Shown one piece after another: positions 8,939-18,368 of a stretch of 64,000 nt of DNA (position 1 is the first letter of the stretch; each line of letters starts with the position of its first letter). The notes beneath the pieces were generated by a model. The model searched no databases. It was given only the letters and a program-made list of their open reading frames with translations, and was not told where the DNA came from. The translations under genes and the position numbers were made by a program. This DNA comes from an uncultured Collinsella sp. (GTDB taxonomy: Bacteria; Actinomycetota; Coriobacteriia; Coriobacteriales; Coriobacteriaceae): positions 1 through 64,000 of the forward strand of contig CAUAWV010000006.1 of NCBI GenBank assembly GCA_958433005.1, given 5' to 3'.

Positions 8939-9622
8939 CTACTTATCGTCGGGCTCGGTGACGCGCTTGGTAAACGAGAGCTTGGACTCCTTACCCGTCA
9001 TGAGCTTTTTGATGTTCGCGCGATGGGCCCACACTACGGTGATGCCGATCATCGCCATGCAAAACTTGAGACCTAGGCTGCTGTACGGAAAGACCGTACA
9101 AGCGGCGATGGGAAGACCGACGGCGGCGGCAAGCGAGCCCACCGACACGTACTTGGTAATGGCGACGGCTACGATAAACATGCCCAGCAGCGACAGGCCA
9201 ATGGGCCAGTACCAGGCAAGGATAACGCCCAGACCGACCGCGATGCCCTTGCCGCCGTGGAAGTTGAGGTACGGCGAGAAGATGTGGCCCCATACGGCCG
9301 CCAGGCAGATGACGCCGAGCATCCAATCGCCGGGGGCTCCAGGCGCCATGATGTTCGGCGGAAAACCATAGCCCAGATCGGCGATGAGCGGGCGGGCGAT
9401 GAGGACACAGATGGCGCCCTTCAGGCAGTCGAGCAGCAGCGTGAGTGCCGCGACCTTGGGGCCGGCCACGCGCAGCGCATTGGTGGTGCCGATGTTGCCG
9501 GAGCCCGCCTTGCGAATGTCGGTGTGATTAAACACGCGGCCCAGGATCAGGCCAAACGGAATCGCTCCGATAAAGAACGAGACCACGGCGCAGATGGCGG
9601 TCAGCAGAATCGGATTAAGCAT
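8939..9622 (-). CDS. plsY: acyl-phosphate:glycerol-3-phosphate acyltransferase
   Basis: Inner-membrane enzyme that acylates glycerol 3-phosphate from acyl-phosphate. I place the start at ATG 9622 (MLNPILLTAICAVVSFF), giving 227 aa; a longer open frame upstream has no family similarity. Several membrane helices are visible. The family loops GSGNIGTTN and FHGGKGIAVG are present. The start overlaps the 3' end of der by eight bases. Confidence 0.95.
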   Translation of the reverse strand: MLNPILLTAICAVVSFFIGAIPFGLILGRVFNHTDIRKAGSGNIGTTNALRVAGPKVAALTLLLDCLKGAICVLIARPLIADLGYGFPPNIMAPGAPGDWMLGVICLAAVWGHIFSPYLNFHGGKGIAVGLGVILAWYWPIGLSLLGMFIVAVAITKYVSVGSLAAAVGLPIAACTVFPYSSLGLKFCMAMIGITVVWAHRANIKKLMTGKESKLSFTKRVTEPDDK

Positions 9623-10949
9623 CCTTTTGCTCCTTCTTCCTAAAGAAGAGTCGGATGGGCGTGCCGGCAAAGTCGAAGGTCGAGCGCATGCGGTTCTCCA
9701 CATAGCGCTGGTAGGTGTCGTTGACCAGGTCGCTGTGGTTGACGAAGAACGTGAACGTCGGCGGGTTGACGCCCGTCTGGGTCACGTAGTGCATGCGCAG
9801 GCGGCGCTTGCCGTCAACCACGGTGTGGCCAAACTCGCGCAGGTCGGTGAGGAACGTGTTGAGTCGCGAGGTGGTGATCTTTTGCGAACGCGTCTTCTCG
9901 GCGGCGTCGACCATGGCCCAGATCTTCTCGACGCTGCGACCGGTGAGGGCAGAGATGCGCAGGTACTGGGCCCAGGGAGCCATGACGCCCAGACGGCGGT
10001 CGACGGTCTCCATGCAGGCCTCGCGCTTGCGGTCGTCGTCGAGCAGGTCCCACTTGTTGAGCAGCACCACGATGGCGCAGCCACGCTCGATGGCCAAGCC
10101 CATGACCTTCTGGTCCTGCTCGGTGACACCCACGGAGGCGTCGACGACGAGCAACGCCACGTCGGCGCGGTCGATGGCGCGCAGGCCGCGGACCATGGAG
10201 TAGTACTCGATGTTTTCGTACACGGTGCTTTTCTTACGGATGCCCGCGGTATCGACCATGCGGTAGTGCTTGCCGTTGCGCTCGACGACCGTGTCGATGG
10301 CGTCGCGCGTGGTGCCGGCGATGTTCGAGACGATGGAGCGGTCGGCACCTAGGATGCGGTTGAACAGCGAGGACTTACCGGCGTTGGGGCGGCCGATGAT
10401 GGCCACGTTCAGCGCATCGGGGAACTCGTCGGCGACTTCGTCCTCTTCCTCAGGAAGCAGGGCCACGATGTCGTCGAGCAGGTCACCGGTGCCGTGGCCG
10501 TGCAGCGCCGAGAGCGGCGTGGGCTCGCCGATACCGAGCGAATAGAACTCCCAGATGCTGTCGTTCTCGCGATCGGGGTTGTCGAGCTTGTTCACCAGCA
10601 GAAAGACCGGCTTGTCGCAGCGCTTGAGCATGCGGGCGACCGACTCGTCCTCCTCGGTGACACCGGTGCGGCCGTCGACCACAAACAGGATGACGGCGGC
10701 TTCCTCGGCGGCGGCGAGGGCCTGGTCGCGGATGGACGTGGCAAAGACGTCGTCGCTCTTGAGCGGCTCGATACCGCCCGTGTCGACGATGGTGAACTCG
10801 CGGCCGTTCCAATCGGCCGTGTGATACGAGCGGTCGCGCGTGACGCCGCGGGACTCGTGGACGATGGCGTCCGAGGTCTGGGCCAGGCGGTTAACGAGCG
10901 TGGACTTGCCCACGTTGGGGCGTCCGACGACGGCGACGATAGGTTTCAT
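9615..10949 (-). CDS. der: ribosome-biogenesis GTPase Der (EngA)
   Basis: Double-domain GTPase for 50S assembly, 444 aa from ATG 10949 (MKPIVAVVGRPNVGKST). The first P loop is GRPNVGKS with DTGG and NKLD; the second is GRPNAGKSS with DTAG and NKWD. A C-terminal KH-like domain follows and ends FRKKEQKDA. A GGAGAG ribosome binding site precedes this ATG, whereas the upstream extension of the frame lacks one. Confidence 0.97.
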   Translation of the reverse strand: MKPIVAVVGRPNVGKSTLVNRLAQTSDAIVHESRGVTRDRSYHTADWNGREFTIVDTGGIEPLKSDDVFATSIRDQALAAAEEAAVILFVVDGRTGVTEEDESVARMLKRCDKPVFLLVNKLDNPDRENDSIWEFYSLGIGEPTPLSALHGHGTGDLLDDIVALLPEEEDEVADEFPDALNVAIIGRPNAGKSSLFNRILGADRSIVSNIAGTTRDAIDTVVERNGKHYRMVDTAGIRKKSTVYENIEYYSMVRGLRAIDRADVALLVVDASVGVTEQDQKVMGLAIERGCAIVVLLNKWDLLDDDRKREACMETVDRRLGVMAPWAQYLRISALTGRSVEKIWAMVDAAEKTRSQKITTSRLNTFLTDLREFGHTVVDGKRRLRMHYVTQTGVNPPTFTFFVNHSDLVNDTYQRYVENRMRSTFDFAGTPIRLFFRKKEQKDA

Positions 10950-10959
10950 CTGCTCTCCT

Positions 10960-12402
10960 TTAATGGGTAGGTTCAGTGGAAGTGTTAGAGTCGGCAGGCA
11001 CAATGCCAAGGATATGCTCCAGGGTATCGAGCAGCTCATGCGGCATGGTCGACACCACATGAACCTCGGCACCGCGACTGGTAAGGCTTGCGAGTAAATC
11101 GTCACGATGATACTCGTCAAGCGTCATGCCGTCAGCGTTGAACATGAGCTTAGGCACAAAGAGCATAACCCCCGAGAGGTCCTGCGGCAGCTGCTCCAAG
11201 ATATCGCAGGCGACGATGAGGCCGGTCACGTCCACGTTGCCGCCAAAGTAGTGGTTCTGGATGGCCGTGACAGTGCCGGCGAGTCCCTTGGGCGACTCCA
11301 CAAAGCGGGCCACCGTGTCGCGTGCGCTGGCGCCCGAGAGGCACAGCAGGTGCTGGCTGCGGGCGGCGATGGCCTCGCGGACGCGGGCCAGACGCTCGGC
11401 GTCGGCAGCAAGCACGTCGTCGGTCTCGTCCAGATACGAGCGGATCATGCCAATGCCGTCGTAGTACTGCGGGTAACCGTCGTAAAAGTCCGCCTCGGGA
11501 GGATCGATGCCGGCGTCCAGATAGAACTCGTCGCTCATCTGGAAGGTGTGGCGGCCAAAGCGCTCATAGGCGCGGTCCTGGTAGGGACGGATCATGGTAA
11601 TGGTCTCGCGCGCTAGCTCGGGCTTGTCGCTGTAGGACCAGCTAAAACGGTTTTGATGCTTGGTAAAACCGAGCGGCACAATGCCCAGACTTGTGATTTG
11701 CTCGTGCTCCTCGCAAAAGCGCAGAGTCTTTTCCAGCTCCTCGCCGTCGTTCATGCCGGGGCACAGCACAATCTGCGCATGAATCTCAATGCCGGCGGCC
11801 ATGATGGCTTCGAGTACGTCCATGCCGCGCTGGGCGTTGCGGCCCATCATGCGGCGGCGGACGTCGGGGCTTACGGCATGGACCGACACGTTCATGGGGC
11901 TCATGTTGCGTTGGATGACGTTTTGAACATCTTTGTCGGTGAGGTTCGTGAGCGTGACAAAGTTGCCCTGTAAAAAGCTTAGGCGATAGTCGTCGTCGCG
12001 AATGTAGAGCGTGGAACGGCCGCCCTTGGGCAGCATGGTCATAAAGCAGAACACGCAGGCGTTCACGCAGGTGCGCATGCCGTCAAAGATGGGGCCGTCG
12101 AACTCCAGCCCCCAGTCCTCTCCCGGGAAGCGGTCGAGCTCGACGGAGGTGACGGTGTTGTCGCGTGGGTCGAAAACCTCGAGGTCGACGGTATCATCGT
12201 CGGCCTCCCAGAGCCACACGATCATGTCGGTGAGCGCCTCGCCGTTGACCGTGAGCACGCGCATGCCCGGCTCGATACCCACATCCCACGCGGGCGATTC
12301 GGGACGCACGTTCTTTACGAGCGCGCCCTCACCCGGCTCGGGGTCGCGGCTGCGCCCGTAATCGGCCACCTCGGCGGCGTATGCGGGTACGGTCTGGTCC
12401 AT
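10960..12402 (-). CDS. DUF512 family protein with PDZ-like and radical-SAM-like Cys motif
   Basis: A 480-aa conserved bacterial protein of unknown activity. Residues about 25-85 resemble a PDZ domain (SPAWDVGIEPGMRVLTVNGE). TCVNACVFCF follows, a CxxxCxxC arrangement as in radical SAM enzymes, then the DUF512 region with the strongly conserved FEGNFVTLTNL-like segment (here LQGNFVTLTNL). The family is commonly encoded beside der, as here, which suggests a role near ribosome or tRNA metabolism; that is inference. ATG 12402 starts two bases beyond the ispH stop. Confidence 0.88.
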   Translation of the reverse strand: MDQTVPAYAAEVADYGRSRDPEPGEGALVKNVRPESPAWDVGIEPGMRVLTVNGEALTDMIVWLWEADDDTVDLEVFDPRDNTVTSVELDRFPGEDWGLEFDGPIFDGMRTCVNACVFCFMTMLPKGGRSTLYIRDDDYRLSFLQGNFVTLTNLTDKDVQNVIQRNMSPMNVSVHAVSPDVRRRMMGRNAQRGMDVLEAIMAAGIEIHAQIVLCPGMNDGEELEKTLRFCEEHEQITSLGIVPLGFTKHQNRFSWSYSDKPELARETITMIRPYQDRAYERFGRHTFQMSDEFYLDAGIDPPEADFYDGYPQYYDGIGMIRSYLDETDDVLAADAERLARVREAIAARSQHLLCLSGASARDTVARFVESPKGLAGTVTAIQNHYFGGNVDVTGLIVACDILEQLPQDLSGVMLFVPKLMFNADGMTLDEYHRDDLLASLTSRGAEVHVVSTMPHELLDTLEHILGIVPADSNTSTEPTH

Positions 12403-12404
12403 GA

Positions 12405-13304
12405 TTAGCGGCAAAGCTCCTTGATGCGCGCAACGGCGCGTTCGATGTGTTCTTGTGGGGTGGAGGCTCCGGCAGTGATGCCGATGTGGTGAGCGTCGGT
12501 AAACCACGCGGCCTGGAGCTCGGAAGCTTCCTCGATGTGATACGTGCGCTCGCAGGCGTCTGCGCAAATCTGCGCCAGGCGGCGGGTGTTGCCCGAGTTC
12601 TTGCCGCCCACCACGACCATGCAGTCGCAGCGGTTGGCAAGTGTGGCTGCTGCCTGTTGACGCTCACTCGTGGCGGCGCAGATGGTGTTGATCACACGTA
12701 GCTCCTGCACGCGCGGGGTGATAGCGGCCACGACCTCAGCGAGGTTCTGCGCGGTCTGGGTGGTCTGCACAACGAGGCCCACCTTGCCCTTGAGCGATAG
12801 GGCATCGGCGTCGGCGGCACAGCTCACGACCTGCGCGTCATTGCCGGCGTGGCCTAGAATACCCTCGACCTCTGGGTGGCCCGGCTCGCCCACGACGATC
12901 ACGCGGTAGCCTTCGCGCACCAGGCGCTCGGCCGCCACATGGACCTTCTTCACGTAGGGGCAGGTGGCGTCGACCACGGTAAGGTCGCGCTTGCGGGCAG
13001 CATCGATCACCTGCGGCACCACGCCGTGGGCGCGGATGATCACGGTGCCCGATGCGGCATCGTCCAGGGTATCGGCCAGACCAACGCCTGCCTCGGCGAG
13101 CTCGCGTACCACGATGGGGTTATGGATGAGCGGACCCAGCGTGTGGACCTGAGCGCTCTCCCCTGCCTGCGGCGCGGCGGCCAATGCCATGTCGAGCGCG
13201 CGCTGCACGCCGTAGCAGGTGCCGGCGTGAGCTGCAATCTCGATGGTGGGCGCGGTGGCTTGGTCGGACGCAGTCGCGGCGGTGTTCGTCACGTTCTCGC
13301 TCAT
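12405..13304 (-). CDS. ispH: 4-hydroxy-3-methylbut-2-enyl diphosphate reductase
   Basis: Last step of the MEP isoprenoid pathway, producing IPP and DMAPP with a [4Fe-4S] cluster. 299 aa from ATG 13304. The three cluster Cys are in GTCYGVQRAL, DATCPYVKK and NTICAATSERQ. The conserved GPLIHNP and GEPGHPEV His positions and the VVGGKNSGNT loop are present. A Ala/Thr-rich stretch of about 20 residues precedes the core domain. It starts just after the plsC stop. Confidence 0.97.
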   Translation of the reverse strand: MSENVTNTAATASDQATAPTIEIAAHAGTCYGVQRALDMALAAAPQAGESAQVHTLGPLIHNPIVVRELAEAGVGLADTLDDAASGTVIIRAHGVVPQVIDAARKRDLTVVDATCPYVKKVHVAAERLVREGYRVIVVGEPGHPEVEGILGHAGNDAQVVSCAADADALSLKGKVGLVVQTTQTAQNLAEVVAAITPRVQELRVINTICAATSERQQAAATLANRCDCMVVVGGKNSGNTRRLAQICADACERTYHIEEASELQAAWFTDAHHIGITAGASTPQEHIERAVARIKELCR

Positions 13305-13306
13305 GG

Positions 13307-14035
13307 CTAGAACCTGCCCGGATGCTCGGCGCACAGCTCGTCGCGCATGGCGTATACGCGGCTCATAGCCTCGGACTCAAACCAGGCCAAGCGCTCCGTA
13401 CGCTTAAGCCCGGCCGGTGCATCGGAAAGCGAGACGGCTTTGCCGGCACGAATCCAGCACTTCTTGGGACGCATGAGCTTTTTGCCCGCGGGCGTGATAT
13501 CAGACCAGCCGCAGATGGCGAGCGGGTTGACGGGCGCCTTGCCCATCTGAGCGATGAGCGCAAAACCGCCGTGGACCTCGGGCTTGATCTCGCGCGAGCG
13601 GATGCGCGTGCCCTCGGGGAAGATCAGGACGTCCTCGCCGCGCTGCAGCGCATGCTGGGCGGCGCGCAGGCACTTCATGTCGGCGGTGCCACGCTCGACA
13701 GGAATGCCGCCCACGCGGCTAAAGGCCCAGCGTACGATCTTGCTCTTGGCGAATTCGGATTTAAAGATGGGACGCACGCGGCGGCCGCCAAAGTACAGCG
13801 CCGTCTCCACGGCCAGCACCTCGGCCATCGAGGTGTGGTTGCAGATGACCACGCTGCCGCGGCCTTCCTGGCGCTCAAACAGCAGGTCAGCGTCCTCGAC
13901 CTTCCAACGCCACATGAGCTTGGAGAAGGCCCACAGGATGCCCATGACCACGGCGACGATGCCGCGGATGAGCGCCGGGAACTCGACATAGGGGGCGTTG
14001 TAGTAATCCTCGGGCGTCTGCTTAAACAGGCGCAT
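13307..14035 (-). CDS. plsC: 1-acyl-sn-glycerol-3-phosphate acyltransferase (PlsC-like)
   Basis: Membrane-associated acyltransferase of 242 aa that should form phosphatidic acid. An N-terminal hydrophobic segment (ALIRGIVAVVMGILWAF) is followed by the family blocks: NHTSMAEV, GGIPVERG and FPEGTR. The catalytic block is normally HX4D; here it reads H-T-S-M-A-E, so the acidic residue is Glu. It sits between cmk and ispH, and the presence of gpsA and plsY in the same operon supports a role in phospholipid synthesis. Confidence 0.9.
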   Translation of the reverse strand: MRLFKQTPEDYYNAPYVEFPALIRGIVAVVMGILWAFSKLMWRWKVEDADLLFERQEGRGSVVICNHTSMAEVLAVETALYFGGRRVRPIFKSEFAKSKIVRWAFSRVGGIPVERGTADMKCLRAAQHALQRGEDVLIFPEGTRIRSREIKPEVHGGFALIAQMGKAPVNPLAICGWSDITPAGKKLMRPKKCWIRAGKAVSLSDAPAGLKRTERLAWFESEAMSRVYAMRDELCAEHPGRF

Positions 14036-14038
14036 GGG

Positions 14039-14725
14039 CTACCTCCTTTGGTTGATGAGGTCTTCGATAATGCGGACGACCTCATCGATGGTGTGGGCGG
14101 TGGAGTCGACGTGCACGGCGTCCTCGGCTGGCACGAGCGGCGCGACCTCGCGGCTGCTGTCGAGCTTGTCGCGCTGTTTGAGGGCGTCGAGGGTCTCGTC
14201 GACCTCGACCTCGAGTTGCTCGGAGGTGAGCGGCTGGGCATCGTTTTGGTGACGCTGCAGCACGCGGCGGCGGGCACGCTCGCGCGGGTCGGCGGTCAGA
14301 AAGACCTTGACCTGTGCGTTGGGGAACACGACGGTGCCGATGTCGCGACCCTCGGCCACGATATCGCGATCCTCGGCGGCGCGGCGCTGATGGATGAGCA
14401 TGGCGGCGCGCACGCCCGGGTAGGCCGAGACCTTGGACACGTTGGCGTCGACCTGCGGGGTGCGAATGGCAGCCGAGGCATCCTGGCCATCAATGGTCAG
14501 GCGTGTGTCTTCGCCAGTGCCGTTGGTAAAGCGGATTTCGATCTGCTCGGCGAGGGCATCGATGGCGGCCTCGTCGTCCAGATCGATGCCGCGGTCGAGC
14601 GCGGCGAAGGTGACGGCGCGATACATGGCGCCCGTGTCGAGCTTGTTAAAGCCCAGCTGGCGGGCGATCTCCTTGGCGATGGTGGACTTGCCGGAACCGG
14701 CGGGGCCGTCGATGGCGACGATCAT
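14039..14725 (-). CDS. cmk: cytidylate kinase
   Basis: Phosphorylates CMP and dCMP with ATP. 228 aa. P loop GPAGSGKST at residues 7-15, LDTGAMYR nucleotide-binding segment, the REVAPLVPAEDAVHVDST C-terminal region with the conserved Arg and Asp, and a LID region rich in Arg (ERARRRVLQRH). It lies immediately downstream of the pseudouridine synthase gene, a frequent pairing. Confidence 0.96.
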   Translation of the reverse strand: MIVAIDGPAGSGKSTIAKEIARQLGFNKLDTGAMYRAVTFAALDRGIDLDDEAAIDALAEQIEIRFTNGTGEDTRLTIDGQDASAAIRTPQVDANVSKVSAYPGVRAAMLIHQRRAAEDRDIVAEGRDIGTVVFPNAQVKVFLTADPRERARRRVLQRHQNDAQPLTSEQLEVEVDETLDALKQRDKLDSSREVAPLVPAEDAVHVDSTAHTIDEVVRIIEDLINQRR

Positions 14726-14791
14726 GCAATGCTTCCTTTCGATGGTTGACGTGCTGGTATGGTTCGTGGGCGCTGGGGCACGGCGGGTTGC

Positions 14792-15766
14792 CTAGCCCGT
14801 GTAGCGCTCGCGGTAGGTGTTGCGCTTGGGTGCGGAGCCGTGGCTGCCGTGGTGACGCGTGCGGCTGGCGGGCGTATCTTGGGGCTTGCCGCCGTTGCGC
14901 TTGGCGCTCGCCTGCTTGGGCGGGATGCCGCCGGCCTTGAGGATCTGCACCTCGCGGTCGGTGAGCTCGCGCCACGAGCCCTTGGCCACGTCCTCGAGCT
15001 CAAGGCCGGCAAAGTTGCAGCGGTGCAGGCGGATCACAGGATGGTGAATCTTGCCCAGCATGCGCTTGACCTGGTTTTTACGACCCTCGCGGATTATGAC
15101 CTCCACGGCGGTGGTGCCGGGCTTGATGCCTTGGGGAGCTACGGCCTCGGCCTCGCGTGCGGTGATGACGCGGCAGATTGCCGGCTGGCACAGGCCGTCG
15201 TCGAGCTCGATGCCACGGCGGAGCGGGTCTAGATCGCGGTCGGTCAGCTGCCCGTCCACGAGTGCCTGGTAGGTCTTGTAGACGTGCTTGCTGGGGTGCA
15301 GCAGATCCTGCGACAGGTCGCCGTCGGTAGTAAAGAGCAAAAGGCCCGTGGTGTCGCGGTCCAGGCGGCCCACCGGGAAGAGCCCCGGAAAGCGGTCGCG
15401 GGGGACCAGGTCGGCCACGCAAGCACGCTTCTGCGGGTCGCTCATGGTGGTGAGGTAGCCGGTCGGCTTGTAGAGCATCAAGTACACGGCGCCCTGGTTG
15501 AGCTTGATGGGCATGCCGTCGACCTCGATATGGTCGCGGTCGACATCGACCTTGGTGCCCAGCTCGGTCGCGACCTGGCCGTTGACGGTCACACGGCCGG
15601 CGGTCATCAGGTCCTCCGACCCGCGGCGGCTCGCCACGCCTGCGCGCGCCAAAAAGCGCTGCAGGCGCATGGTGTGCGGATAGACGGGCTGGGCTTCGCC
15701 TACGAGCGCAGCGGTGTCCGTGGCACTTGCGGTGCGCGCCTCCCCTGCTTCGTTAGTCCTCGTCAT
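14792..15766 (-). CDS. rluB: RluB-family 23S rRNA pseudouridine synthase
   Basis: Probable large-subunit rRNA pseudouridine synthase, 324 aa. The N-terminal S4 RNA-binding domain is MRLQRFLARAGVASRR onward (about residues 33-95). The catalytic block is VGRLDRDTTGLLL with the active-site Asp. The end of the protein is basic and disordered-looking (KNGGKPQDTPASRTRHHG). ATG 15766 overlaps the end of scpB by 14 bases. Confidence 0.93.
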   Translation of the reverse strand: MTRTNEAGEARTASATDTAALVGEAQPVYPHTMRLQRFLARAGVASRRGSEDLMTAGRVTVNGQVATELGTKVDVDRDHIEVDGMPIKLNQGAVYLMLYKPTGYLTTMSDPQKRACVADLVPRDRFPGLFPVGRLDRDTTGLLLFTTDGDLSQDLLHPSKHVYKTYQALVDGQLTDRDLDPLRRGIELDDGLCQPAICRVITAREAEAVAPQGIKPGTTAVEVIIREGRKNQVKRMLGKIHHPVIRLHRCNFAGLELEDVAKGSWRELTDREVQILKAGGIPPKQASAKRNGGKPQDTPASRTRHHGSHGSAPKRNTYRERYTG

Positions 15767-16472
15767 GCATGTCCTCCGAGGTGCCACCGGTGGTCAGAAG
15801 CTCCTCGCCATCGGTGTCCTCAACATCGGTATCGATCAGTTCGCGCTCTTCGTCCAGGTCCTCGGCCTGCTCTTCGAGCGTGGACTGAATGCTGCGGCCG
15901 CTCAGACGCTCGCGGATAAACTGGCGCGACTGCTCGTCGGGGGCAAACTGCTCCAAATCGGGCAGGTCGCGGGTGGAGCGCAGGCCGAACTTTTCCAAGA
16001 AGGCGTTGGTCGTGCCGTAGATGATCGCCTGACCGCGCTCGGGGTCGCGGCCGAGCTCGCGCACCAGGCCCTTGTCCACGAGCGACGCGATGACGCCGTC
16101 GGAGTTGACGCCGCGGATGCCCTTGACCACCTCTCGCGTGACGGGCTGGTGGTAGGCGATGACGGCTAGGGTCTCGAGCGCCGCCTGCGACAGCTTTTGC
16201 GTGTCCCAGCTCAGCACATAAGCCTCGACCACGTCGTGGTAGGCGGGGTGTGTAAACAAGCGCCAGCCACCGGCGACCTCGCGCAGCTGAAAGCCGCGGT
16301 TGGCCTCCTCGTACTCAACTTTGAGCTCGGCCAAAAGCGACGCGCACTCGCCCGGGGCGATATCCAGCGCACCTGCAAGCGCGGGTGCGCTCACGGGGTC
16401 GCTCGACACCAGCAGCAGCGCCTCGAGGGCACCTTTGAGGCTGTTTACCTCTAGCGTGGAAAGGGTTGACAT
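15753..16472 (-). CDS. scpB: segregation and condensation protein B
   Basis: Winged-helix partner of the SMC-ScpA complex in chromosome organisation. 239 aa with two winged-helix domains (starting SLKGALEALLLVSSDPV; second block TLAVIAYHQPVTR). Residues after about 190 form an acidic tail (EEQAEDLDEERELIDTDVED). It follows scpA by 12 bases. Confidence 0.95.
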   Translation of the reverse strand: MSTLSTLEVNSLKGALEALLLVSSDPVSAPALAGALDIAPGECASLLAELKVEYEEANRGFQLREVAGGWRLFTHPAYHDVVEAYVLSWDTQKLSQAALETLAVIAYHQPVTREVVKGIRGVNSDGVIASLVDKGLVRELGRDPERGQAIIYGTTNAFLEKFGLRSTRDLPDLEQFAPDEQSRQFIRERLSGRSIQSTLEEQAEDLDEERELIDTDVEDTDGEELLTTGGTSEDMHDED

Positions 16473-16484
16473 GGTTGGTCGCTC

Positions 16485-17294
16485 CTATTCGGTGAGCTCG
16501 GGGCCCTCGCCGGGCACGTATGCCTCGGCGCCCTCGACGCGGTTGATTTGAATGGTTCCGAAGATTTCATCCTGGCTCAGCGTGAGCGAGCCGCGCTTGG
16601 CGAGCTCGAGCATGGCCAGGAAGGTGACGACGAGCTGCTCGGTGGTGGCGTTGCCGTCCAACAGCTCGCGGAAGGTGCAGGTTTGGTGCGCCATGGTAAA
16701 GCGGTCGACAGAGGCCACCGTCAGGTCGAGCGGCACGCGATGCGGCGCCACGTGCTCGGCTTCCAGCAGGAAGGTCTGGCGCTTGCCGTCCAGGTCAGCG
16801 CAGATGACGGCGAGGCCGCGCAGAGTAATGCCGGCAAGGTAGTCGGGCATAAGGCCCAAGAACTCGGGGTCGGGGCCGGCCACGCGCGGGTGCATGCGGC
16901 TCTCGGCCTGCATGCGCGCGCCAAGGGCTGCCGCCGCGCCCTTAAACTGCTTGTAGGCGATCAGGCGCTGGATCAGGACCTCGCGCAGGGCGTCGCCGTC
17001 GAGCGCGCTAAGCTCCTCGAGCTCCTCGTCGTCCTCGTCATCGTCGTCTGTCTTGCGCGGGGCCTCCTGGGGTACCAGCGAGGCGGCCTTGATGTCCAAA
17101 AGGGTCGCTGCGACCAGCAAAAAGTCGCTCGCCACGTCCAGGTCCAGCGCCTCGATGCGCTCGGCCTCGGCAAGATATTGCTCGGCCACCTCGCTGATCG
17201 AGATGGCGCCGATATCGACTTTTTGGCGGGTTACCAGCTGCAGCAGCAGGTCGAACGGTCCGCTGTAGACCTGCGTCGACACGCGATACGACAT
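16485..17294 (-). CDS. scpA: segregation and condensation protein A (kleisin)
   Basis: Kleisin subunit that bridges SMC heads. 269 aa. The N-terminal kleisin helix is YRVSTQVYSGPFDLLLQLVT with the family-typical FDLLL. The middle has an acidic linker (KTDDDDEDDEELEEL), and the C-terminus is the winged helix ending in an EIFGTIQINRVEGAE segment. It is paired with scpB. Confidence 0.95.
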   Translation of the reverse strand: MSYRVSTQVYSGPFDLLLQLVTRQKVDIGAISISEVAEQYLAEAERIEALDLDVASDFLLVAATLLDIKAASLVPQEAPRKTDDDDEDDEELEELSALDGDALREVLIQRLIAYKQFKGAAAALGARMQAESRMHPRVAGPDPEFLGLMPDYLAGITLRGLAVICADLDGKRQTFLLEAEHVAPHRVPLDLTVASVDRFTMAHQTCTFRELLDGNATTEQLVVTFLAMLELAKRGSLTLSQDEIFGTIQINRVEGAEAYVPGEGPELTE

Positions 17295-17378
17295 CTTCGA
17301 CCTCCTTTGACGGCGCCTTCGCGGCGCGGTTTGGGTGCATGTTGCGGCCGTTTTGCACGGTCGACCTGTAAGTTTACC

Positions 17379-18044
17379 TTAGATGCCGGCGATTGCGAAG
17401 TTGAGCAGCCACTCGGCCAGCGGATACACGGTAATGTCGAAATACCGGCCGATCACGTCGATGCCGGTCCACATGGGCAGCAGGTACAGCACCAGGATGA
17501 GGATGGGCATGGCGTATTGCTGCAGACGATAGTAGTTGGCGAGTGCCTTGCCTTTGAGGAATGGAACGATAATCGACGAGCCGTCGAGCGGCGGGATCGG
17601 AATGAGGTTAAAGAACGCGAGCGACAGGTTGACCACGATAAAGGTGGCGCCGAAGTTCATGATTTGGGTAGCCACGGCAAAGGACATGCTGGCGTAGAGG
17701 TTGCCGTATGCCGCGTGCATGAGGGCGGCAGCAAGGCATGCCAGCACGATGTTCGATGCAGGGCCGGCTGCGCTCACCAGGACCTCGTCGCGCTTGGGGT
17801 GCTTGAGATTGTTGAGGTAGACGGGCACGGGCTTGGCAAAGGCAAACACCGGGCCACCGGCGGCAAGCATCAGCAGCGGCAGGAGAATGGTGCCGAACGG
17901 GTCGATATGGTTGAGCGGGTTGAGCGAGACGCGGCCGCGCGAACGGGCCGTCTTGTCGCCGAGCGCCCAGGCCGCGGCGGCGTGCGCGCTCTCGTGGATC
18001 ACGATGCCGACGATGACGGCGACGGTGCTGGCAAGCAGGTTCAT
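17379..18044 (-). CDS. site-2 protease family (M50) membrane protease
   Basis: A 221-aa polytopic protein of the small M50 metalloprotease group. Zinc ligands are H17 and H21 with the catalytic E18 in IVIHESAHAAAAW; the third ligand region is NLIPIPPLDGSSI. About six hydrophobic segments can be seen. This subgroup is often found next to scpA/scpB. The substrate is unknown. Confidence 0.9.
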   Translation of the reverse strand: MNLLASTVAVIVGIVIHESAHAAAAWALGDKTARSRGRVSLNPLNHIDPFGTILLPLLMLAAGGPVFAFAKPVPVYLNNLKHPKRDEVLVSAAGPASNIVLACLAAALMHAAYGNLYASMSFAVATQIMNFGATFIVVNLSLAFFNLIPIPPLDGSSIIVPFLKGKALANYYRLQQYAMPILILVLYLLPMWTGIDVIGRYFDITVYPLAEWLLNFAIAGI

Positions 18045-18071
18045 GAGGTAGCTGCCGGATATAGCGCTCCC

Positions 18072-18368
18072 CTAGCGGACGCGGCGCGAGGCGCGCGTAA
18101 GCAGGTAGTCGGCCACAAACAGGATGACGGCTACGATAGCGTAATCCAGGCGGAACACACCGCCAAAGGGCGACGTGATGACGCCATAGCCGGCGATGGC
18201 GCTCGGCAGCGCGCGAGAAAGCTCGACGACAAAGCCCACGATCTGCAGCTTGGCGGTGAGGCCGCTAAAGCACAGCAGCACGGTCATCGCGCTCATAAAG
18301 ATGCCGCAGATGCGACAGGCGATGGCGATGATGCTCATCGCCACGGCAGCGGCCTTACGAGAGTTCAC
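18072..18368 (-). CDS. small membrane protein, unrecognised
   Basis: A 98-aa product if the GTG at 18368 is used, overlapping the end of the ABC-F gene by 14 bases. Two or three hydrophobic stretches ([52 protein letters not shown]) and a basic C-terminus are visible. No family recognised. It is in the same operon as the M50 protease. Confidence 0.65.
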   Translation of the reverse strand: MNSRKAAAVAMSIIAIACRICGIFMSAMTVLLCFSGLTAKLQIVGFVVELSRALPSAIAGYGVITSPFGGVFRLDYAIVAVILFVADYLLTRASRRVR

